Shown piece by piece: positions 1 to 6,502 of a stretch of DNA of 15,514 nucleotides. Every line of letters begins with the position of its first letter. Position 1 is the first letter of the stretch. Under the pieces are notes generated by a model. The model did no database searches, was not told the DNA's origin, and worked only from the letters and a program-made list of their open reading frames with translations. A program made the position numbers and the translations under genes. Source of the stretch: an uncultured bacterium (GTDB lineage: Bacteria; Patescibacteriota; Saccharimonadia; Saccharimonadales; CAIOMD01); contig CAIRQE010000005.1 in NCBI GenBank assembly GCA_903880655.1, positions 1 through 15,514 on the forward strand, read 5' to 3'.

Positions 1-1
1 C

Positions 2-34
2 AATATCTCCACCAACCTGATCCATAATAAGCTT
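2..34 (-). other. Possible fragment of a histidine kinase ATPase domain next to the broken regulator
   Basis: In the frame one step away from the broken response regulator, bases 34 to 2 on the minus strand read KLIMDQVGGDI. This resembles the segment just after the G2 box of HATPase_c domains, where 'xxI(M/V)xxxGGxIxxxS' is common. Only 11 residues are visible, so this is a resemblance and not an identification. If correct, two different genes of a two-component pair are joined at about position 33-38. Confidence 0.22.
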
Positions 35-101
35 ATTTCATTTTATACATCGTAGCTATCGCGTCATCATCCTCAACTATAAGAACTTTTTGTTTCGTCA
101 T
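33..101 (-). pseudogene. Response regulator receiver domain, N-terminal 22 codons only, interrupted
   Basis: Reading leftward from an ATG at 101-99 gives a typical CheY-like receiver start: a first beta strand (KVLIVEDD) followed by the acidic pocket residues and the start of helix 1 (AIATMYKMK). It then meets a TAA at 35-33. Intact receivers are about 120 residues and carry the phosphorylated Asp near residue 52, so nearly all of the domain is absent. A TATACT box lies 6 nt before the ATG, as for intact genes in this window, so the start itself looks genuine. The break lies 32 bases from the window edge. It is either a join artefact or a real deletion; an intact regulator may exist in the source genome and could partner the sensor kinase at 6503-8329. 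Confidence 0.6.
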
Positions 102-107
102 ACTATA

Positions 108-113
108 AGTATA
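108..113 (-). promoter_or_regulatory. -10 box of the response-regulator start (leaderless)
   Basis: TATACT on the minus strand, 6 nt upstream of the ATG at 101. Transcription starting about 7 nt downstream of a -10 box would begin on the start codon itself. No Shine-Dalgarno sequence is present. Confidence 0.5.
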
Positions 114-122
114 TGTTTAACC

Positions 123-1001
123 TTACGCTTTTTCCCAGTTTTTAAAGAATTTATGCAAAATAACAGATATGACGACGATAGCAAATATGAAAATGATATA
201 AATAGATCGGTCTATAAGATTAGCGAGCACGATAGCGCTGACAGGTATTTGGTGTATTTTTTCAGACAAAACTAAAAATGATTCTCTTATTCCGATACCA
301 GCTGGCGTAAGTCCAACAAAAAGGGAAATATTAGCAATCCCTGTGTAGGCAATTACTTGATGAAAAGCAACAAGATGATCGACCGCTCTAAGCTCAATGT
401 AGTATATAAGAGTTTGTAAACTAAATTGAGCACTGGTTAGTAGCAATAGAATTGTTGCCCATTTTTTTTGAAGTATTATTTTTTCAACATCAAGTGCTTT
501 CTTTTTTACGTACCACCTTGTCCCGTAGATAAGTACAGCAGTAGCAAAAAGTATCAAAACAATTGATTGCCACCATGGCCGTGAACCAACCGAAATAAAT
601 GAAAGACATATCAGTGTATAGAAAAAATAATACAGCAGGGTAACTGAAAGAAAAGTTTTAAAAGCTATGCCGTACTTCCGTTTTACATAGCCACTTCTAA
701 AAATAGGACCGGTCTGCCCAGGCAAAATAAAATTAAGCCCTATCGAATAGCCGTTAATATAGAAATTCTCTAGCCGTTTTATTGATTTGTGGCATAGCAA
801 AATGGTGACGTGAAAAAGTTGCAAAATAATGCCAAACATAACTAAATACAATAAAAATACACTGATAAGCACCGGGAGAGAAACACTCCCTAGTTGGTGT
901 ATTAAAGCAGGGTGGGCATTCAGATAGCTCCGAACCACGAAGAACGTTATGGCTATAACTATAGCTGCCGTAACTGTTCGAATAATTTTAGAATATTTCA
1001 T
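123..1001 (-). CDS. Flippase-like integral membrane protein (LPG synthase TM region / AglD family)
   Basis: This is a polytopic membrane protein of 292 aa with roughly eight hydrophobic segments. It belongs to the lysylphosphatidylglycerol-synthase transmembrane-region family (also called UPF0104 or AglD-type). Visible family signatures are the cytoplasmic-loop stretch NFILPGQTGPIFRSGYV near the middle and GLTPAGIGIRESFLVL in the C-terminal third, which match the family's 'N-LPG-G---R' and 'P-G-G--E' blocks. The soluble aminoacyl-transfer domain of true MprF is absent. Members beside glycosyltransferases are thought to move or handle lipid-linked sugars, and the next two genes are such enzymes, so that role is likely here. 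An upstream GTG at 1034 is in frame, but the TATACT box at 1012-1017 lies inside that extension, so I choose the ATG at 1001. It is divergent from the PIG-V-like gene, with 65 bases between the starts. Confidence 0.8.
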   Translation of the reverse strand: MKYSKIIRTVTAAIVIAITFFVVRSYLNAHPALIHQLGSVSLPVLISVFLLYLVMFGIILQLFHVTILLCHKSIKRLENFYINGYSIGLNFILPGQTGPIFRSGYVKRKYGIAFKTFLSVTLLYYFFYTLICLSFISVGSRPWWQSIVLILFATAVLIYGTRWYVKKKALDVEKIILQKKWATILLLLTSAQFSLQTLIYYIELRAVDHLVAFHQVIAYTGIANISLFVGLTPAGIGIRESFLVLSEKIHQIPVSAIVLANLIDRSIYIIFIFAIVVISVILHKFFKNWEKA

Positions 1002-1011
1002 TGCTAAAAAT

Positions 1012-1017
1012 AGTATA
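1012..1017 (-). promoter_or_regulatory. -10 box for the flippase-like gene
   Basis: TATACT on the minus strand, 10 nt upstream of the ATG at 1001. It implies a leader of only a few bases and supports the ATG over the upstream GTG at 1034. It lies back to back with the TATAAT at 1050-1055 on the other strand, so the 65-bp gap is a divergent promoter region. Confidence 0.5.
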
Positions 1018-1049
1018 TACGATTGAGCCTGCACCCTCGCTAAAGATGA

Positions 1050-1055
1050 TATAAT
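1050..1055 (+). promoter_or_regulatory. -10 box for the PIG-V-like gene
   Basis: A consensus TATAAT 11 nt upstream of the ATG at 1067, predicting a leader of about 4-5 nt. No ribosome-binding sequence lies between. Confidence 0.55.
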
Positions 1056-1066
1056 TCAATAAATAC

Positions 1067-2194
1067 ATGCATGAAACCAACCAGCAAAAATTGTTGAAAA
1101 TTCGAAGAACAATCAATCAGTATCTTCAACACCATCTAGGTCTTTTAGCGCTCATATGCGTCATTGTTACAGTAATTTCTAGTACTGTTCTAAGTTATGG
1201 AGCCATTCATAAAATAACTCTAAATAATGAGATTCCGTCACACCACTACCTTGAGCCGAACAATCCACTAAAATATACGGCAAACTGGGATGGTTCTGAC
1301 TATATTCATATTGCGAACAATGGCTACGACACCGGTTTCTACACGGGATTCTTTCCGGTATACCCAATGCTCATTAAAATAGTGAATTATCTTATTCCAT
1401 CAGCCATCCTGTGTGGACTGCTGATAAGCTGGGCAAGCCTCATCGGTGCTATCTATTTTTACGCGAAATTAGTAAAAGAATTCTGCAAAGGGCTGAAACA
1501 GAAGACGCAAAACAGTGATTATCTTAAAGCAGTCGTTTACTTTCTTCTTTTTCCGTCAGGAGTGTATCTCGTATCTGTTTACACAGAAAGTTTATTTGCA
1601 CTCCTTTCATTTGCAGCCATCTACTATTTAACAAAAAAGAAGTATCTTCTAAGTGCAATTCTTATTTCCATTGCTTGCGCTACGCACGTCACGGGAGTAT
1701 TTGTCCTTCTTTTGATGCTGTTGATGCTGCTCGAGCAAAAAGTTAAGCTTACCAAGATTATACAAGTTGGCGTTATTGGCTCATTGGGACTCTTGGGATA
1801 CATGGCCTACTTGTGGAAAAGCTATAATAACCCCCTACAATTTTTAGCCGCACAAAAACAACACCATTGGTTAGAGACAAGTTTATGGAATAACCTGTCA
1901 CTCATGAGTCTGCTCGATGCAGTCCTGATAATTCTTCTTATAACTTCTGCTATCTATTGGTGGAAGAGAAGAAAAAGTTTTTCCGTCTACTCATTACTTT
2001 TTTTGCTTATCCCATTGATGGGTGGTCAATTTGGTGGTTTTCCACGCTACACCATTATTGCGTTTCCTATGACCATCATGATGTATGAGTATCTACAAAA
2101 TAAGGAGTCTTTACGGCTCGCTACCGGATTATTACTAAGCGCAGTTTGGGCGTATAGTGTTATCTTTTTTGCTGTCGGTTACGTTGTTACGTAA
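1067..2194 (+). CDS. PIG-V-like membrane mannosyltransferase (GT-C fold)
   Basis: A 375-aa polytopic membrane protein resembling the PIG-V family (GPI mannosyltransferase 2, GT76) and its bacterial relatives. These transfer mannose or another hexose from a polyprenyl-phosphate donor on the outer face of the membrane. After the first membrane span (about residues 24-45) comes an outward loop with the family signature: NWDGSDYIHIANNGY near residues 73-87, with the Trp-Asp pair at 74-75 expected to be catalytic, then FFPVYP at 95-100. A second block, FPSGVYLVSVYTESLF, matches the PIG-V 'FP--------Y-E-LF' motif. The rest is about eight hydrophobic helices. It is convergent with the DPM1-like gene (5 bases between stops), which could make its sugar donor. 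The acceptor is unknown. The family call is fairly safe; sugar specificity is inference. Confidence 0.8.
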   Translation: MHETNQQKLLKIRRTINQYLQHHLGLLALICVIVTVISSTVLSYGAIHKITLNNEIPSHHYLEPNNPLKYTANWDGSDYIHIANNGYDTGFYTGFFPVYPMLIKIVNYLIPSAILCGLLISWASLIGAIYFYAKLVKEFCKGLKQKTQNSDYLKAVVYFLLFPSGVYLVSVYTESLFALLSFAAIYYLTKKKYLLSAILISIACATHVTGVFVLLLMLLMLLEQKVKLTKIIQVGVIGSLGLLGYMAYLWKSYNNPLQFLAAQKQHHWLETSLWNNLSLMSLLDAVLIILLITSAIYWWKRRKSFSVYSLLFLLIPLMGGQFGGFPRYTIIAFPMTIMMYEYLQNKESLRLATGLLLSAVWAYSVIFFAVGYVVT

Positions 2195-2199
2195 GTTAT

Positions 2200-3177
2200 T
2201 TATTTAGATCTGGTTTTTTTCTCAACAAGCATACCGTAGCGGGTACGACGCTGTTCCTCTAATACGTCTTCAATAAGGGAGCGATTAATACGAATAAGAT
2301 TTGCGATCACTCCAAGTGCATAACAAAAAAATGAAATATTGAGCAGCACCGTGCCAATAATGAGTGACTGCAAGTGGTGTGCGCCATACGGATCACGATT
2401 TGTGAAAAAGATATACATATAATGGATAAAGGGAATTGCTCCTACAACTAAGAAAAGTGTACCGACACTGAGAAAAACGACATAGGGCTTATACATGGTA
2501 TAGCCATTCAAAAGTGCAACGGCAGATTTTCTTACATGCTCCCATGAAGATTTGAATAACCGAGATTCTCGGGTTTTAGGATTTGTCTTAATTTTAATTA
2601 CTTCAATTGCCATTCGCTTATTACCGGCCTGGATTGTTGTTTCCATAGCAAAATTAAACCGACCTACAAGATTAAACTTAATGGCCGCTTCCTTGGAGTA
2701 AGCCCTGAATCCACTGGTACTATCGGGAACAGAAGTACCGGCAGCAGTGTTAAGCACCCGCGTGCCAAATTTCTGCAGAAACTTTTTCATAGGGGAAAAA
2801 TGCTCGATGGTTTCAACCTGACGATCAGCAATAACGATATCTGCTCGACCTTCAACAACTGGCGCAATAAGTTCAGGTATTTTTTCCTGAGGATATTGGT
2901 TATCTCCATCTGTAAGCACCAGGACATCGGCACCAAGCTCTAGAGCTCCCGTAATCCCATCACGCAACGATAATGCAAGACCGCGGTTTTTAGCGTGGTT
3001 AATTATATGTTTGACGCCTAGCTTTTTTGCAACTTCAACTGTCTTATCGGTTGATCCGTCATTTATAACTAACACTTCAATAGAATCTATGCCCTTAATT
3101 TTCTTAGGGATAGTAGATAACGTAAGTGGCAGTGTCGATTCTTCATTAAGACACGGAATCATAATAACTAGCTTCAT
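2200..3177 (-). CDS. DPM1-like family 2 glycosyltransferase (polyprenyl-phosphate sugar synthase)
   Basis: This 325-aa enzyme has an N-terminal GT-A domain of family 2 (residues 1-225) and two C-terminal membrane helices (about 231-252 and 268-292). The visible motifs are IPCLNEE (7-13), VINDGSTD for the nucleotide (37-44), the metal-binding TDGDNQYP (89-96) and the DPM-type TSGFRAY (154-160). The family moves a sugar from a nucleotide sugar to undecaprenyl or dolichyl phosphate at the inner membrane face; whether this one uses mannose or glucose cannot be read from sequence. The AAGGTG ribosome-binding site 7 nt before the ATG fixes the start, and this is one of only two genes here with a clear one. 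It pairs functionally with the convergent PIG-V-like gene. The C-terminus is rich in Arg and Lys and should be cytoplasmic. Confidence 0.85.
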   Translation of the reverse strand: MKLVIMIPCLNEESTLPLTLSTIPKKIKGIDSIEVLVINDGSTDKTVEVAKKLGVKHIINHAKNRGLALSLRDGITGALELGADVLVLTDGDNQYPQEKIPELIAPVVEGRADIVIADRQVETIEHFSPMKKFLQKFGTRVLNTAAGTSVPDSTSGFRAYSKEAAIKFNLVGRFNFAMETTIQAGNKRMAIEVIKIKTNPKTRESRLFKSSWEHVRKSAVALLNGYTMYKPYVVFLSVGTLFLVVGAIPFIHYMYIFFTNRDPYGAHHLQSLIIGTVLLNISFFCYALGVIANLIRINRSLIEDVLEEQRRTRYGMLVEKKTRSK

Positions 3178-3184
3178 ATATATA

Positions 3185-3190
3185 CACCTT
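3185..3190 (-). promoter_or_regulatory. Shine-Dalgarno site of the DPM1-like gene
   Basis: AAGGTG on the minus strand, 7 nt from the ATG at 3177, a good match to the anti-SD sequence. It stands out because most genes in this window have no such site. Confidence 0.6.
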
Positions 3191-3202
3191 TTCTTATCTG
3201 TT

Positions 3203-3208
3203 ATTGTA
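3203..3208 (-). promoter_or_regulatory. -10 box of the DPM1-like gene
   Basis: TACAAT on the minus strand, 25 nt before the ATG at 3177, leaving a leader of about 18 nt that contains the AAGGTG ribosome-binding site. I see no convincing -35 box. Confidence 0.4.
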
Positions 3209-3294
3209 ACAAATAGTGATCAAAAATAACAGCCCATAACTCCTTTATGACACACTTCATAAACTTTAGAACTTTAAATAAATCGATATTTTTA

Positions 3295-3300
3295 TATAAT
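3295..3300 (+). promoter_or_regulatory. -10 box of the NAGPA-like gene, overlapping an upstream ATG
   Basis: TATAAT whose last two bases form the start of an ATG at 3299. The next in-frame ATG, at 3308, is 7 nt downstream, which is where transcription should begin. The upstream ATG would therefore not be in the transcript, and 3308 is the preferred start. Confidence 0.6.
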
Positions 3301-3307
3301 GGAACGA

Positions 3308-4561
3308 ATGGACAGTGACATAACAAAAAAAGATATAGCAATAAAAAAAGTGCAGACCAAAGCCCCAACTCCCCAGCCTTCACACCATAAAACCATTCGC
3401 CACAAGAAGCTCAAAGCGCTATTTATCTCAATTATCCTTGTAGTAATTGCTGGGGGCGGTAGTCTGTACCTACTTGAATCACAACCTTCTTTAGTGGCAA
3501 AATTTGCCGATAACGTGCTACGCCCAACACTAGGCAATAAAAATACCATCATTTTAGAAAATTTGGTCTTTTCTTTTTCAGATCACTTAAAGCAAATTGT
3601 TTATGGCACGGTCGGAAAACCAAAAGGCAATATTTTTAATGCCGAGCCTGCCCAAAAGCCCCAATCTGCCCCTAAGCCGACTATCAAATCGCTTAACCTC
3701 ACCACAATAAATGACGCGCAACCAGGCTATCCACTACTGGAAGATGAAGGCCAGTGGACAATCGTTAATTTGCCACAGTTTAATAATCAGCAGATTATGG
3801 CCCGTACGTTTGTGCGCCCTGACCCTGATCGTTCATACGCAATCGTGGCCCTCATTCAAATGAATATGCACTATCTTACGCTCAATTGCGTTGCTGGGAC
3901 ATATTATCCAGGTGGCGATCTTGGTCATCCGGGGCCTGGAATAATTCCAGCAGCTGATCAGGCATCGAATAATCTTGTCGCAGCTTTTAATGGCGGATTT
4001 CAGTATATGGACGGACACTACGGGATGACAGTTGGAGCCAATGTGTATGTTCCACTAACTGAAGGACTCGGAAGCCTAATAATTTACCAAGATGGCTCAT
4101 CAACAATAGAAAAATATGATAGTACGAAAAAAACTCTTGTTCCTATAGCCGCTGTTCGTCAAAATGGCCCACTAATACTAGATAAAGGTCAGGTAACCGC
4201 CGACGCCACTAGCGGCGGCTATCAGGTATGGGGTCGAACGACGACTAACTCTGTATATACCTGGAGATCAGGGGTTGGTATGACGGCGTCGGGAAATCTT
4301 GTGTACGCCGTTGGCCCTTCGCTTACTGCTGCAACATTGGCGCAATCCCTAAAGCTGGCCGGTGCCACCGTAGCGCTGCAATTAGATATTAATCAGTTCT
4401 GGGTTCGTTTCGCTACCTTCACGCCAACAACCCCGGGAGCCTACAATTCAGAAAGCATTCTAAACACTCTGCAAAATGGTGGGCCTCAATATTTACATGG
4501 ATACAACAAAGACTTCTTCTATCTTATGATGCGGCCTCCGATTACACATAAAGCCAACTAA
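3308..4561 (+). CDS. Membrane-anchored NAGPA-type phosphodiester glycosidase (DUF2233 family)
   Basis: A 417-aa protein with a short Lys-rich cytoplasmic N-terminus, one membrane helix (about residues 36-54), a Pro/Lys-rich linker and a C-terminal phosphodiester-glycosidase domain outside the cell. Numbering here is from the alternative ATG at 3299. The family blocks are AAFNGGF (228-234), RQNGPLI (287-293), RSGVGMTASGNLVYAVG (323-339), and the end of the fold in LKLAGATVALQLDINQFW (351-368), where an Asp-x-Asn follows the helix. The family, named for the enzyme that uncovers mannose-6-phosphate, cleaves sugar-phosphate diesters; bacterial members are linked to exopolysaccharide and teichoic-acid-type polymers. 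The location after two lipid-linked sugar genes fits an envelope-glycan role, but the substrate is unknown. No Shine-Dalgarno site is present; the start was chosen from the -10 position. Confidence 0.82.
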   Translation: MDSDITKKDIAIKKVQTKAPTPQPSHHKTIRHKKLKALFISIILVVIAGGGSLYLLESQPSLVAKFADNVLRPTLGNKNTIILENLVFSFSDHLKQIVYGTVGKPKGNIFNAEPAQKPQSAPKPTIKSLNLTTINDAQPGYPLLEDEGQWTIVNLPQFNNQQIMARTFVRPDPDRSYAIVALIQMNMHYLTLNCVAGTYYPGGDLGHPGPGIIPAADQASNNLVAAFNGGFQYMDGHYGMTVGANVYVPLTEGLGSLIIYQDGSSTIEKYDSTKKTLVPIAAVRQNGPLILDKGQVTADATSGGYQVWGRTTTNSVYTWRSGVGMTASGNLVYAVGPSLTAATLAQSLKLAGATVALQLDINQFWVRFATFTPTTPGAYNSESILNTLQNGGPQYLHGYNKDFFYLMMRPPITHKAN

Positions 4562-4602
4562 TATCTCTTTACAGGCGTAAAGGTTAGAAGTAGCATGATA
4601 CA

Positions 4603-4619
4603 TATAAGAAGTATCTTCT
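4603..4619 (+). promoter_or_regulatory. -10 box and short palindrome before the hydrolase-like gene
   Basis: TATAAG (4603-4608) lies 11 nt before the ATG at 4620. The bases 4607-4619 form AGAAG-TAT-CTTCT, a perfect 5-bp inverted repeat spanning the expected transcription start. It could be an operator or chance; the promoter reading is the firmer part. Confidence 0.35.
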
Positions 4620-5600
4620 ATGGAAAAAAGACGCAAGGAATTTTCAGAAATACCATCAGATTCTTCTGCTCCTAGCGCTAAAATTATTAATCAATTTACT
4701 AAAAAGAATGATACCTTTCATCCTGAAGGGGTCCTATCAGTTTCTCGTTACGAGCTTGATGACGAAATATCCTATGATGTTCTCTACGGTCAATCTTCAT
4801 CACTTAGATGCGATACACTCATTGTTGCTACCAGTTCTTGGCTCACGGGACTCGAAGGATTTAACAAAGATTTGACACTTCAGCTCATGGATACTGGTTT
4901 TGATGTAGCTTTCATTAGTACTGCCATCGGCAAGCAGACAACGCTTCTTAAGAATGCAGAAGATATACACGTCATTCTTGATGCTATAGACAAAAGGGGC
5001 AGGCACCATGAGAAGCAGGCCATTACAGTTGGAGCTTCAAGAGGAGCTATGGTTGGTTTTGGCATCGAGTCTGTTTCTAGAAAAAATCAGAGAAAAATAA
5101 TCTACTCTGACATCGTTGATCCATGCCAGGCGCACCCGCTTATCTTGCGAAACCCAAAGCAAATATTTGAATATATGTGCTCCATTCCAGATGCAACAAA
5201 CGACCTATTTAGAGTAGTCGCAAAATTACCGTTAAAAAAGAAAGTCGATTATCTAAGAACTATCGAACTTCACCCTGAGTCAGCCCTACAAATAATCCAC
5301 AGTACCCCTTCAATTTTTAGCGGAGAAGCGGGAGAACTAGCTCAAAAAGTCTCCAAAGATGCGCATATGCATATTAGGTTTTTTGATAAGAATCCAGCAA
5401 ATAACGCAGAAACGTTTACAGAATATTTTGCTGACCACGCAGGCGTTGTCATAGAAAAAGTGAGCGGTGCTCATTTCTCACTTTTGAGTCAAGATACAAC
5501 TGCAAAAACGCTCGCTCGCCTAGCGACATTAGCTAGTCAGCTGAGCAACGGCGCGACAGAAGAAGAGATCGATTTCAGAGTATTATCGCAAATACGCTGA
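4620..5600 (+). CDS. Alpha/beta-hydrolase-like protein, function unknown
   Basis: A 326-aa cytoplasmic-looking protein with features of the alpha/beta-hydrolase fold. Strand and loop TLIVATSSWLTG (66-77) precede a helix, and GASRG (138-142) is a clear nucleophile elbow (G-x-S-x-G) with Ser140. A late His sits in SGAHFSLLS (His285), where the catalytic His is expected, and Asp256 (FFDKNP) follows the penultimate strand and is a plausible acid. The triad assignment is inference. There is no signal peptide or membrane span, and the first 45 residues look disordered. It reads in the same direction as the kinase-like gene, 43 bases downstream. I recognise no specific subfamily, and the substrate cannot be named. 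Confidence 0.65.
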   Translation: MEKRRKEFSEIPSDSSAPSAKIINQFTKKNDTFHPEGVLSVSRYELDDEISYDVLYGQSSSLRCDTLIVATSSWLTGLEGFNKDLTLQLMDTGFDVAFISTAIGKQTTLLKNAEDIHVILDAIDKRGRHHEKQAITVGASRGAMVGFGIESVSRKNQRKIIYSDIVDPCQAHPLILRNPKQIFEYMCSIPDATNDLFRVVAKLPLKKKVDYLRTIELHPESALQIIHSTPSIFSGEAGELAQKVSKDAHMHIRFFDKNPANNAETFTEYFADHAGVVIEKVSGAHFSLLSQDTTAKTLARLATLASQLSNGATEEEIDFRVLSQIR

Positions 5601-5607
5601 TTCCGCT

Positions 5608-5637
5608 TGTGACAGAAAAGTTGGTTTTTGCTAAAAT
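5608..5637 (+). promoter_or_regulatory. Promoter of the kinase-like gene (leaderless)
   Basis: A -10 box TAAAAT at 5632-5637, 6 nt before the ATG at 5644, with a weak -35-like TGTGAC at 5608-5613 (18-nt spacing). Transcription should start on or beside the start codon. Confidence 0.45.
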
Positions 5638-5643
5638 TACCTG

Positions 5644-6399
5644 ATGCTTGAAACCGGATACCTAAGAGAGACCCAAACCAAAATTGCTTTTGATAAAAAA
5701 GCGCTCCCGCTTATTCGTAATTCGCCAGTAATAACACAATCGGTTGCCACCTTCATTGAAAATACGAGCTACCCCGAACAATCCGTAGAGGGCTTTAAAC
5801 ATCTCGGTACCGGCAATCATTCAATCGTGTATGGGTTTGGAAATATAGCACTGAAGTTATCTACAGGATTTACCGGAAAATTAGCTTACAAGTATGGCGT
5901 GGCAATACCCCCTGAAAATCTCATACTGCAATCTCAATTTCTTACAACTCTCGGTAATCATATTGATAAAAATAACATTAATGATATATCCATCCCAAAG
6001 CAATTTTTTGCTGCCCGAACGGCCAGCGGAAATTTTCTATCTCTTCATGAAAATTTAGAAGAAAAAATGACAATGTCTGAGTGGATCGTCGAAAACAAAC
6101 TAACCATCCCCGAAGAAATTGAACTTCTCAACACCACCAAAGGAAGAATTCTTACGCTGCTCAGTTCATTTAGTTTGAAAAAAGGCTTGAATGATCTGGG
6201 CCTTGAGCCTGGCGCGTCTTTGTCTAGCAGAAATATTATGATTCCCAAAGACACCACAGATCCTGCTAGTGCTGAACTTAATATTATTGATCAGCCGAGC
6301 AAGGGTGCAATTCATTCTATAGGAGGCATTCTAAATAACATGTTTTACATGAGTACAAAGAATGATTTTGATTCTTTAGACGATTTTCTTGACGTTTAG
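5644..6399 (+). CDS. Degenerate protein-kinase-fold protein (possible pseudokinase)
   Basis: A 251-aa protein with what looks like the N-lobe of a protein kinase: a glycine-rich loop LGTGNHSIVY (54-63) followed by NIALKLS with Lys71 at the place of the ATP-binding lysine. In the C-lobe, SSRNIMIP (194-201) resembles the part after the catalytic loop ('HGDLxxxNIL'), but the HxD is absent. LNIIDQPSK (212-220) sits where the DFG-type metal-binding motif belongs: it keeps the Asp but has QPS after it. Length suits a minimal kinase fold. The simplest reading is a nucleotide-binding or structural pseudokinase, or a very divergent phosphotransferase of the APH/Rio type. There is no membrane segment. 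It sits between the hydrolase-like gene and the sensor kinase on the same strand. Confidence 0.5.
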   Translation: MLETGYLRETQTKIAFDKKALPLIRNSPVITQSVATFIENTSYPEQSVEGFKHLGTGNHSIVYGFGNIALKLSTGFTGKLAYKYGVAIPPENLILQSQFLTTLGNHIDKNNINDISIPKQFFAARTASGNFLSLHENLEEKMTMSEWIVENKLTIPEEIELLNTTKGRILTLLSSFSLKKGLNDLGLEPGASLSSRNIMIPKDTTDPASAELNIIDQPSKGAIHSIGGILNNMFYMSTKNDFDSLDDFLDV

Positions 6400-6492
6400 T
6401 TTTAAAAATATTCTTTTAGGCTAAATTGTAACATTTTTATCTGATACGTCGTGATTAATGTACTTTGAAAAGATGAATAATTAATATATAAC

Positions 6493-6498
6493 TATAAG
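6493..6498 (+). promoter_or_regulatory. -10 box of the sensor kinase gene
   Basis: TATAAG 4 nt before the ATG at 6503; a second candidate, TATATA (6485-6490), lies 12 nt before it. The 103-base gap 6400-6502 is otherwise AT-rich with no clear terminator hairpin. Confidence 0.35.
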
Positions 6499-6502
6499 CA
6501 GA

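Noticed and set aside
2179..2194. Hairpin TTACG-6 nt-CGTAA at the convergent ends of the PIG-V-like and DPM1-like genes
   Set aside because: Only 5 bp, weak, and inside the coding end; the following bases are T-rich but not a clean T run. Not enough to call a terminator.
4567..4582. Hairpin CTTTAC-AGGC-GTAAAG after the glycosidase gene
   Set aside because: A 6-bp stem with no T run after it, so an intrinsic terminator is not supported.
5598..5600. Possible use of the UGA=Gly code seen in some CPR lineages
   Set aside because: TGA ends the hydrolase-like gene where the protein plausibly stops, and no conserved domain here needs read-through of a TGA.
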